Positions 1 through 6,410 of a stretch of 9,896 nucleotides of DNA are shown piece after piece. Both the position numbers and the translations under genes were made by a program. Position 1 is the first letter of the stretch. Each line of letters opens with the position of its first letter. The notes under the pieces are model-generated. The model had not been told where the DNA came from and did no database searches. It worked only from the letters and a program-made list of their open reading frames with translations. The stretch is from DATCLA01 sp036564195 (GTDB lineage Bacteria; Bacillota; UBA4882; UBA8346): positions 1 through 9,896 of the forward strand of contig DATCLA010000024.1 of the NCBI GenBank assembly GCA_036564195.1. The letters are read 5' to 3'.

Positions 1-4
1 GTAT

Positions 5-26
5 AATATTTCAAATCTGAAATATT
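5..26. promoter_or_regulatory. Perfect inverted repeat, candidate MarR operator
   Basis: The arms AATATTTCA (5-13) and TGAAATATT (18-26) are perfect reverse complements separated by four bases. MarR-family dimers commonly bind palindromes of about 16-22 bp near the promoters of their own operons, and this one overlaps a consensus TATAAT at 2-7, where a bound repressor would block RNA polymerase. The dyad is seen directly. Assignment to the MarR protein encoded downstream is inference, since a divergent gene to the left of the window could equally own it. Confidence 0.5.
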
Positions 27-35
27 CATGAATCA

Positions 36-65
36 ATTATTATTGCGGCGGTTCCATAATTGCAA
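36..65 (-). promoter_or_regulatory. Candidate leftward promoter
   Basis: Read on the minus strand, TTGCAA (65-60, four of six matches to the -35 consensus) is followed after 18 bases by AATAAT (41-36, five of six matches to the -10 consensus). Transcription would run leftward out of the window and across the inverted repeat at 5-26, making that repeat an operator downstream of the start site. A divergent gene left of the window would support it. The region is AT-rich, so chance matches are likely. Confidence 0.2.
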
Positions 66-167
66 TCTGTAAGTTTTAGCACAATACCCGGTGTTTAACC
101 CGATTAGCCGATCAATATATTGTGTTAAAAGGATAATTGGGGAATTATGGAACTGGTTCGATCAGGC

Positions 168-173
168 AAGGGA
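168..173 (+). promoter_or_regulatory. Ribosome binding site choosing the ATG at 179
   Basis: AAGGGA ends five bases before the ATG at 179. The upstream in-frame TTG at 137 has an AAGGA only three bases away, which is too close, and would add 14 residues (MGNYGTGS...) not typical of MarR N-termini. This favours the ATG. Confidence 0.5.
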
Positions 174-178
174 TCGAG

Positions 179-640
179 ATGGAAGACCGACGGGTTTTAT
201 TAAAACGGGCTTTGATTCGGGTAACCTCCAAGTTGCTCAAAGCCTCCAAAAGAAATTTGGACCAATATCACCTTTCCGACCCGGAGTATAGTATTCTCCT
301 TAACCTGGGCGACCAGGCGCTCACCTTAAGTGAATTAAGTCAACGCCTCTTAAAGGTGAACAGCAATATTACTGCGATCGTGGATCATCTAGAAACCAGA
401 GGCTTAGTGATGCGAGTACCGGATCGCTACGACCGGCGGGTAATCCGAGTGCGTCTAACTCAGCAAGGCTTAAAGTTAAGAATGGCGGTAGTTCCCGAAC
501 ACAACCGTTATATCACCCAGTTATTAGCTCCAGTAGGCGAAGCGGAGACGGAACAACTTTTGAAATTACTCGTCAAAGTAGAAGCAGTTTGCGATTCGTT
601 AGAAGGTAATTCCCATTTTATAATGGAGACTGAAACATAG
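179..640 (+). CDS. MarR-family transcriptional regulator
   Basis: A 153-residue cytoplasmic winged-helix DNA-binding protein, normal length for MarR. The N-terminal helix (about 4-28) and the C-terminal helices (about 102-142) would form the dimer interface. The wHTH spans about 46-97, with the recognition helix at about 60-72 (VNSNITAIVDHLETRG) and a wing carrying the family's D-R-x-D-R-R pattern at 82-87 (DRYDRR), followed by VIRVRLTQQG. The only cysteine is C138, so a two-cysteine OhrR-type redox switch is not evident. Such proteins usually repress an adjacent efflux operon and are released when a small toxic ligand binds; here the adaptor gene follows after 11 bases, so autoregulation of the operon is likely. 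The start was chosen by its ribosome binding site; an in-frame TTG at 137 is the alternative. Family assignment is firm, ligand unknown. Confidence 0.92.
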   Translation: MEDRRVLLKRALIRVTSKLLKASKRNLDQYHLSDPEYSILLNLGDQALTLSELSQRLLKVNSNITAIVDHLETRGLVMRVPDRYDRRVIRVRLTQQGLKLRMAVVPEHNRYITQLLAPVGEAETEQLLKLLVKVEAVCDSLEGNSHFIMETET

Positions 641-644
641 GAGG
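639..644 (+). promoter_or_regulatory. Consensus Shine-Dalgarno of the adaptor gene, overlapping the marR stop
   Basis: A perfect AGGAGG begins inside the marR TAG stop codon (638-640) and lies seven bases before the GTG start at 652. It fixes that non-ATG start and lets ribosomes finishing marR reload onto the adaptor gene. Confidence 0.85.
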
Positions 645-651
645 AATCACA

Positions 652-1893
652 GTGAAAAAGGCTATTTGGATAGCGGTGGCAGTTTGTTTGGTAGTGGCGG
701 TCGGAATTAAAGTCAATCAAAAGCTTCAACAGCGAGCCATCTTACAACAGGCGGCCCAGGCTTCCGGTGAACAATTGGCGTTTAGTACCACCACTGTGAA
801 AGCGCTGGGGATTACTCCCCAGCCGATTCGGGAGACTTTACGGCTAACCGGGGAGATTCAGGCTGATTCGGAAATTACAGTCCAGCCGGAGATAAACGGG
901 CGGGTGCTGTCGATTTTAGTGGAAGAAGGTCAACTGGTAAAAGCCAATCAAATTCTTGCGATACTGGATGATGAGACCATCCGGATTCAGATCCAGCAAA
1001 GTGAGGCGAAGCTGGCGGAAATTAAGGCTAACCTCCGGGAGGCCGAGTTGAATGCCACCCGGATGCGGACTGAAAAAGAACGTTATGAAGTGTTATTAAA
1101 GCAAAAATACCTCTCCCAACAGGACTTTGAAAATGCGGAAAATTCTTATCTGGCGGCGCAGTCGACAGTGGAAGCCTTAAAGGCGCAGCTAATCTCGGCT
1201 GAAAAGAACCTGGAATTGTTAAAGGTGCAACTGGGTAAAACCAAGGTCTATGCTCCAATTACTGGTTATGTGATCACTATCCCGGCTACAGTAGGGATGA
1301 ATCTGACTTCCAGTTCAACCTTGCTCACCATTGCTGCAGTCAACCCGGTTAAGCTGGTCTTTAATGTTGATCAACGCGATACCGCAAAAATTAAAAAAGG
1401 GGTTCCGGTAAAATTCAGCTGCGACCTTTACCCGGACCGGGAATTTAGCGGTACGATCCAAGAGGTGGCTCCGTCGTATGACGCTAAAACCCGTACGCTG
1501 TCGTTAGCGGCGCTTTTGCCTAACCCGGACCACAAATTATTGCCTGGTTTGTTTGGCACTGCTGAGATTATGATCGGGGGTAAAGCGGAAGCGTTGGTCG
1601 TCCCGGCGGAAGCGGTAGTCACCAGGGATGGGCAAAGTGGAGTGTTTCTGGTAAATCAACAACTGAAAGCGCGATTCCAGCCGGTAACCACCGGTCTGCA
1701 AGCAAATGGGCAGATTGAGATTACCAAAGGCCTGCAACCGGGGGAGCTCGTAGTGGTCTTAGGCCAAAACCGGTTGCGGGATGGCCAAACCGTCCGTTTG
1801 CTTAAGGACGGCAGGAACGGCGGAAACGGTGGCAGTCCCCGGAAATCCGGCCGGGGTAAACCTGGGGCCCGGAAAGCAGGTGGCCGGAGTTGA
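652..1893 (+). CDS. RND efflux periplasmic adaptor (HlyD/AcrA-type membrane fusion protein)
   Basis: A 413-residue adaptor that would bridge the inner-membrane RND pump and the outer membrane channel. An N-terminal membrane anchor occupies about 3-20 (KAIWIAVAVCLVVAVGIK). The cysteine at 12 lacks a proper lipobox, so a transmembrane anchor is more likely than a lipoprotein. The first lipoyl half is about 67-115 (ITVQPEINGRVLSILVEEGQ), the alpha-helical coiled-coil hairpin about 113-200 and rich in A, E, K, L and Q, the second lipoyl half about 198-231 (YAPITGYV), the beta-barrel about 235-312 and the membrane-proximal domain about 313-384. The last 27 residues form a Gly/Arg/Lys-rich tail of low complexity. 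The gene starts with GTG behind a perfect AGGAGG and ends in a TTGA overlap with the pump gene, so the two are probably translated together. Family is clear; the substrate class is not. Confidence 0.93.
   Translation: MKKAIWIAVAVCLVVAVGIKVNQKLQQRAILQQAAQASGEQLAFSTTTVKALGITPQPIRETLRLTGEIQADSEITVQPEINGRVLSILVEEGQLVKANQILAILDDETIRIQIQQSEAKLAEIKANLREAELNATRMRTEKERYEVLLKQKYLSQQDFENAENSYLAAQSTVEALKAQLISAEKNLELLKVQLGKTKVYAPITGYVITIPATVGMNLTSSSTLLTIAAVNPVKLVFNVDQRDTAKIKKGVPVKFSCDLYPDREFSGTIQEVAPSYDAKTRTLSLAALLPNPDHKLLPGLFGTAEIMIGGKAEALVVPAEAVVTRDGQSGVFLVNQQLKARFQPVTTGLQANGQIEITKGLQPGELVVVLGQNRLRDGQTVRLLKDGRNGGNGGSPRKSGRGKPGARKAGGRS
1878..1883 (+). promoter_or_regulatory. Ribosome binding site for the TTG-started pump gene
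   Basis: AGGTGG lies six bases upstream of the TTG at 1890, within the last codons of the adaptor gene. It supports TTG as the true start: the protein then begins MKLTEFCINRPV, the canonical RND N-terminus, with no ATG available upstream of this motif. Confidence 0.6.
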
Positions 1894-4800
1894 AACTGAC
1901 GGAATTTTGTATCAACCGCCCCGTAACTACTGGAATGTTCTATCTTGCCTTGCTGGTGTTGGGGTTGATCAGTAGTTCCCTGATGCCGATTGATCTGTTT
2001 CCGGAGGTTAATTACCCGGCAATCAATATCCGGACTGTTTATTCCGGGGCCGGGCCGGAAGAGATTGAACGCTTGATTACCATTCCCATCGAACAGGCGG
2101 TCTCAACCATTAATGGAGTCAAGTCTATTACTGCGACTTCTGAGGAAGAATCTTCACGGGTTACGGTCCACTTTGACTGGGGCTATGATCTGGATGAAGC
2201 TGCCAATGATATCCGGGCCAACCTGGACCGGGTCCGCAGGAGACTGCCGGACGAGGCGGATACCCCGACAATTTTTAAATTTGACCCTTCAATGTCACCC
2301 ATCTTAACCTTGGGGCTATCCGGAGAGCAGGATGAGGCGTATCTCCGGAAACTGGCTGATGATGACTTAAGCTATCTCTTACAACGCATTGATGGAGTGG
2401 CCCAGGTCGAAGTTAGAGGCGGTAAAAGCCAGGAGATCCGGGTTTATCTTAAGCAGGACCGGATGCAAGCTTTTGGAATCACTGCCGAACAACTGGTTGC
2501 GGCAATTGATAGGGAAAATTCAATGACTCCGGCAGGTTATTTAGCAGTGGGTGTCGGCGATTACCTGTTACGGACCAAAGGCGAACTGCAAACCTTGGAT
2601 GAAATCGGTAACCTAGTGGTCGCCCAACGGGATGGAATTCCTGTATATCTAAAGGATCTGGCAACGATTGAGCAAGGCTATGAGACAACCCGGCAACTGA
2701 CGCGGATTGATGGTAAGCCCGGGATTGTACTCTCGATCTCCAAACGTTCCGGTGCCAATACCGTAGCAGTGGCTGACCGGGTTTACAAGGCCCTAGATGA
2801 AATCAAATTATCCCACCCCGATATTAACCTGAGGATTTTAAATGACAGTTCTATTTATATCCGGCAGGCGGTAAATAGTGTTTCGGATTCGGCAGTAGCC
2901 GGGGGAGTTCTGGCAGCGCTGATCTTACTGTTTTTCTTTCATAATTTCCGCGCCACTTTGATTACAGGAATAACAATGCCTGTTTCCATTCTGGCTACCT
3001 TGATTTTGGCCTATTTCTTTAAGATGACCTTAAACACCATCTCCCTAGGGGGATTGGCTTTGGGAGTCGGGATGCTGGTGGATAACTCCGTAGTGGTACT
3101 GGATAATATTTTCCGGCATTATCACAAAAACGGTGGCAATATCAAAGCTGCCGCCCTGAATGGAACCGCTGAGATGGGCGGGGCGCTTTCCAGTTCCACC
3201 CTTACTACGGTCTGTGTTTTCTTCCCCTTAATCTATCTGTCCGGCAGAAACGGCATTATTTTTAAAGAATTATCCTATATGGTTATTTTCTCGCTGCTGT
3301 GTTCCTTATTAGTGGCAATTACATTGATTCCGGTGCTGTGCGCACGCTTCTTAAAAGTGCACGACCTTAATGAAACCGAAGTCCGTTCGCTCAATGGTCG
3401 CCTGGTTAAAATGCAAAACGGCTGGGAAAAATCGTATGGCGAAGCATTGAAGTGGTGCCTGAACCATAAGGCAACGGTGATCTTGAGTGGAATAGGGTTA
3501 TTTCTGGTCTCATTAGTACTGTTTCCATTAATCGGGACCGAGTTGGTACAGACTACCGACGAGGGTGTAATCCGGGTTAATCTGCAAATGCCTACCGGAA
3601 CCCGGCTGGAGGAAACCGACCGAGTGTCGAAGGAGTTGGAGCAGTTCATCCGGGAAAATCTACCTGAACTTGCCAACATGGAGGTTTCGGTCGGCGGCAG
3701 CAATTCACACAAGGCTACCCTGACTCTGCGCTTAAAGTCAAAAGCAGAAAGGCGACGCAGTACGCAACAGGTAGTCGATTATCTCAACGCGAATCTGGCA
3801 GTCCCCGGGGCTCGGTTACGGATCCAGGTTCAAAACAGTATGCGGCTGTTATACGGCGGCTCTGATCCTGTAGAAATTGATATTCGCGGTTATGACCAGC
3901 AGCAGGCCAGGAAGGTTGCTACCGAGGTGATGGATATTATCAGTCGCATCCCGGGAATCACCAATGTCACTATGTCACGTGAAGAAGAGCGACCGGAACT
4001 GGATATCATCATCGACCGGAAACGGGCGTCGGATTATGGGATTACTACCGAGCAAATCACCGCGGCGGTCCAGATCAATATTGAAGGCAAAGTAGCTACT
4101 ACCCTGCGGAGAAATGGTGAGGAGATTGAGGTCCGGGTCAACCTGCAAGAGGCTGACCGCCAGACTTGGCAAGACCTGGGCCGGATCATGGTGAGCGGCA
4201 GTAACAACCGGGTAGTACCGTTATCCAGTCTGGTAAGCCTGGTTCAGACCAACAGCCCGGTAGGGATTGAACGTAAAGACCAGGAACGTAATGTGACTGT
4301 ATCCGCGGATTTAGAAAAGCGGGATCTGGACGGAGCGATTCGCGATGTTCAAGCGGCAATTCGCAAAGTGAATCTTCCCGAAGGAATCAGGATTTATTAT
4401 GCCGGTGATTACGAAGAGCAAAAAAAATCGTTCCAGGAGTTCCAAACGGTAATCCTGTTGGCGTTACTACTGGTCTATATGGTGATGGCGTCACAGTTTG
4501 AATCATTTTTTGCCCCCTTTGTGATTATGCTTTCCGTACCGTTTGCCTTGAGCGGTGTTATCTTAATCTTACTGCTTACCGATACACTCTTTAATACTCA
4601 GGTCTATTTGGGACTGATCCTCCTGGGTGGAGTCGTGGTTAACAATGCCATTGTACTCATCAGTTATATCCGGATTCTGATGGAGCAGGGGATGGATTTG
4701 GAGACGGCGGTTTTGGAAGGCTCAAAATCGCGGCTGCGGCCGGTGTTGATTACCACTTTAACCACAGTCATCGGATTGATCCCTATGTCGCTGGGGATTG

Positions 4801-6314
4801 GTGAAGGTGCAGAAACCCAAGCGCCACTGGCCCGGACGGTACTTGGAGGATTAACTTTTTCGACGGTTTTGACCTTGGTATTAATTCCGGTAATCTTTGC
4901 GACTTTAGAAAGTAGGTTGATGAAGATTAAATATCGTTGGCGTAAATCCAGTGTAGCAGCAATATTGTTAATACTATTGGTGCTGATTACCAGTTTGAGC
5001 CCGTTACGGGCTGAGACGGTTCCGCTCCGGAAATTGACTGTTAATGATGCGGTGAGCCTGGCCCTGCAAAATAATGAAGACAGTAAGATTTTTCAGAAGA
5101 AGCGGGAGATAGCTGAGGCTGCCTATAAAGAAACCATGGGGGAAAAAGAGTGGAAGCTCTTTTCTGCCCTTGAGTCCGGACAGATCGGACAGAGCGATTC
5201 TGAGACTGAATTGAGCTTGAACATAGAAAAATCAGTCCCGTTAGTCAATCTGTTTGGCGTTAGGTCATTAGCGGACCAGGTGGCCGAGTATAACCGGAAG
5301 GCTACGCTTTATAATATTGAATGGCAAGAACAACAATTTATTTATGAGGTGATTGACCTTTTCCAACAAGAACTGCTGGCTAAACGCGACTGGCAACTGG
5401 CCGAAGAAAACTACCAGAGAGCTAAACATACCTATGAAGAGGTGTTAACCAGGTCTAAATTGGGGTTAACTACGATTAGCGATGAAACCGGTGCCGCCGC
5501 CCAAAAAGCTGCTGCCGCAACCAATCTGAACCGTAGCCATCAACTATACCAACTGGCACAGCTTAAGTTACGCCAAAGGTTAGGCCTGCCGGAAAAGGAG
5601 AAACTGGAGTTGGTCGGGGACCCAACTCCTTCCGATGCGGTGACTTTGGATGATTTATTAGCGAAAGCCCGGCAGAACCGAGCCGACTTGAAAGCAGCCA
5701 AAGTAGAGCAGGAAACCGCCACTGTCCTGTTAAAACTGGCCCAACTTTCCCAGCGGTTGGGAATCGCTTTGAACTGGGAGTTCAACCGGGACCATTTTCA
5801 GGTTGGCGCCGGTTTAAGTAACCAAGAGGCCAATGACGAAACAGCCGGTGAATGGAGCATATCCGGTATCGGAAAAGTGCGGCTCAATGATCCGAAAATA
5901 ACCGCCGATCACAAACGCTGGGGTACGGTTAAGCTGACACTGCGCTGGAATTTTCTGGACGGAAACATCCGAAAGGAACGGATTAAACAAGCCCGGCTCT
6001 TGACGGAACAAATGGCGGAGGCGTTGAAAAAGGCTGAGAAAAATCTGGCCTATGAAGTACAGGAAGCCTATTACAACTATTTGCACCAACTGGAACAGTT
6101 ACGCAGTAGCGAGCTGCAGCTGAAATATAACCAGACCTACTTTGAGGCAACCAGGGCCAAACTCCGGGTCGGACTGGCAACGGTTAAGGATGTCTTGGAT
6201 GCCCAGGTTCTGCTTAACCAGGCCGAAGTTAGCTATGAACGGACTAAAACCGCTGTTTATCTGGCCCGGATGAATTTGCGGAAAGTTTGTGGCGAATTAA
6301 ACCCGCACCGGTAA
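1890..6314 (+). CDS. Fused RND efflux permease (HAE1/AcrB-like) and TolC-like outer membrane factor
   Basis: A single 1474-residue frame with two complete modules. Residues 1-1010 are an RND permease, a proton-driven inner-membrane pump: TM1 at about 12-32, first porter domain 33-330 (MPIDLFPEVNYPAI, GAGPEEIE), TM2-6 at about 335-487, TM7 at about 527-547, second porter and docking region 548-850, TM8-12 at about 850-1004. The TM4 relay motif is GMLVDNSVVVLDN, so AcrB D407 corresponds to D398, while D408 is N399 and K940 is N918; R971 and T978 correspond to R948 and T955. Residues 1011-1041 resemble a Sec signal peptide and 1042-1474 form a full-length TolC-like channel. RND permeases alone are about 1010-1050 residues and OMFs about 430-480, so neither part is truncated. 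The TTG start overlaps the adaptor stop (TTGA). HAE1 rather than heavy-metal CzcA type is judged from the motifs; substrate unknown. Confidence 0.9.
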   Translation: MKLTEFCINRPVTTGMFYLALLVLGLISSSLMPIDLFPEVNYPAINIRTVYSGAGPEEIERLITIPIEQAVSTINGVKSITATSEEESSRVTVHFDWGYDLDEAANDIRANLDRVRRRLPDEADTPTIFKFDPSMSPILTLGLSGEQDEAYLRKLADDDLSYLLQRIDGVAQVEVRGGKSQEIRVYLKQDRMQAFGITAEQLVAAIDRENSMTPAGYLAVGVGDYLLRTKGELQTLDEIGNLVVAQRDGIPVYLKDLATIEQGYETTRQLTRIDGKPGIVLSISKRSGANTVAVADRVYKALDEIKLSHPDINLRILNDSSIYIRQAVNSVSDSAVAGGVLAALILLFFFHNFRATLITGITMPVSILATLILAYFFKMTLNTISLGGLALGVGMLVDNSVVVLDNIFRHYHKNGGNIKAAALNGTAEMGGALSSSTLTTVCVFFPLIYLSGRNGIIFKELSYMVIFSLLCSLLVAITLIPVLCARFLKVHDLNETEVRSLNGRLVKMQNGWEKSYGEALKWCLNHKATVILSGIGLFLVSLVLFPLIGTELVQTTDEGVIRVNLQMPTGTRLEETDRVSKELEQFIRENLPELANMEVSVGGSNSHKATLTLRLKSKAERRRSTQQVVDYLNANLAVPGARLRIQVQNSMRLLYGGSDPVEIDIRGYDQQQARKVATEVMDIISRIPGITNVTMSREEERPELDIIIDRKRASDYGITTEQITAAVQINIEGKVATTLRRNGEEIEVRVNLQEADRQTWQDLGRIMVSGSNNRVVPLSSLVSLVQTNSPVGIERKDQERNVTVSADLEKRDLDGAIRDVQAAIRKVNLPEGIRIYYAGDYEEQKKSFQEFQTVILLALLLVYMVMASQFESFFAPFVIMLSVPFALSGVILILLLTDTLFNTQVYLGLILLGGVVVNNAIVLISYIRILMEQGMDLETAVLEGSKSRLRPVLITTLTTVIGLIPMSLGIGEGAETQAPLARTVLGGLTFSTVLTLVLIPVIFATLESRLMKIKYRWRKSSVAAILLILLVLITSLSPLRAETVPLRKLTVNDAVSLALQNNEDSKIFQKKREIAEAAYKETMGEKEWKLFSALESGQIGQSDSETELSLNIEKSVPLVNLFGVRSLADQVAEYNRKATLYNIEWQEQQFIYEVIDLFQQELLAKRDWQLAEENYQRAKHTYEEVLTRSKLGLTTISDETGAAAQKAAAATNLNRSHQLYQLAQLKLRQRLGLPEKEKLELVGDPTPSDAVTLDDLLAKARQNRADLKAAKVEQETATVLLKLAQLSQRLGIALNWEFNRDHFQVGAGLSNQEANDETAGEWSISGIGKVRLNDPKITADHKRWGTVKLTLRWNFLDGNIRKERIKQARLLTEQMAEALKKAEKNLAYEVQEAYYNYLHQLEQLRSSELQLKYNQTYFEATRAKLRVGLATVKDVLDAQVLLNQAEVSYERTKTAVYLARMNLRKVCGELNPHR
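4920..5012 (+). other. Internal signal-peptide-like linker at the permease-OMF junction
   Basis: Residues 1011-1041 of the fused protein start with an in-frame ATG (4920) and read as a textbook Sec signal peptide: basic n-region MKIKYRWRKS, hydrophobic core VAAILLILLVLITSL and a cleavage-like ending SPLRA before ETVP. RND permeases end in the cytoplasm, so this segment would act as a thirteenth membrane helix taking the OMF part to the periplasm. If signal peptidase cuts after A1041, the OMF is freed to reach the outer membrane; if not, it stays tethered. No cysteine follows, so lipidation is unlikely. An AGTAGG (4911-4916) sits only three bases before the ATG, so separate initiation here is conceivable but poorly spaced. 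Confidence 0.75.
5013..6311 (+). other. TolC-like outer membrane efflux domain of the fused protein
   Basis: Residues 1042-1474 (433 residues, the usual size of a mature OMF) show the family's two-repeat layout. The domain opens with LTVNDAVSLALQNN, the usual OMF N-terminal helix. Helical coiled-coil segments follow, with the first-repeat element near 1188-1240 (KLGLTTISDETGAAAQ) and a hydrophobic and aromatic beta strand near 1345-1360 (GTVKLTLRWNFLDG). The closing second-repeat element is at 1428-1468 (GLATVKDVLDAQVLLNQAEV, then SYERTKTAVYLARMNL). OMFs form trimers that span the outer membrane and periplasm and dock with adaptor hairpins. Both AcrB-type pumps and OMFs are trimers, so a tethered complex is geometrically possible, but that is inference. 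Confidence 0.88.
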
Positions 6315-6348
6315 AGAGCGACTAAAAACTTTCATTCCTAATTAAGTT

Positions 6349-6385
6349 AAACAACCCCCGGACTTATTGTCTGCAGGGGTTGTTT
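6349..6385. terminator. Bidirectional intrinsic terminator between the convergent operons
   Basis: AAACAACCCC (6349-6358) pairs perfectly with GGGGTTGTTT (6376-6385) to give a 10-bp stem. Inside it CGGAC (6359-6363) and GTCTG (6369-6373) add five more pairs, one a G-U, around a TTATT loop with a two-base bulge. The arm ends are A-rich on the left and T-rich on the right, so the transcript has a U-rich stretch after the stem in either direction. It lies between two converging stop codons (6314 and 6411), as expected for a terminator serving both operons. Confidence 0.85.
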
Positions 6386-6410
6386 GCTGTTTAAAAATAA
6401 TCGCTACTGC

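Larger units (their letters stand above)
1..178 (+). promoter_or_regulatory. Non-coding leader upstream of the MarR-type repressor gene
   Basis: This AT-rich stretch has no convincing coding frame and should hold the promoter and operator of the marR-adaptor-pump operon. A perfect TATAAT hexamer lies at 2-7 and overlaps the left arm of an inverted repeat at 5-26. If it is the rightward -10 box, its -35 lies before the window and the transcript leader is about 165 bases. Weaker rightward -10-like hexamers are CATAAT (55-60) and TATATT (116-121), neither with a good -35. Small palindromes occur at 59-66 (ATTGCAAT) and 113-122 (CAATATATTG). No riboswitch or attenuator fold was recognised. The promoter choice is inference; the motifs are seen directly. 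Confidence 0.5.

Noticed and set aside
94..129. TTTAAC / GTTAAA inverted pair (94-99 and 124-129) as a second operator
   Set aside because: The arms are short, 24 bases apart and AT-rich. Chance is a sufficient explanation.
137..178. TTG at 137 as the start of the MarR gene (adding 14 residues)
   Set aside because: Its AAGGA is only three bases away, and the extra residues do not resemble a MarR N-terminus. The ATG at 179 has a better-spaced AAGGGA.
91..291. Small plus-strand frame overlapping the marR start
   Set aside because: It overlaps the clear MarR gene in another frame, has no ribosome binding site or recognisable motif, and ends inside it.
652..700. Lipoprotein signal on the first adaptor, with Cys12 as the lipidated residue
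   Set aside because: The residues before the cysteine (AVAVC) do not form a lipobox, and the hydrophobic stretch continues past it as a normal membrane anchor.
3275..3712. 145-residue minus-strand open frame inside the fused pump gene
   Set aside because: It lies fully antisense to conserved RND coding sequence and has a Ser/Arg/Thr-rich composition typical of a shadow frame.
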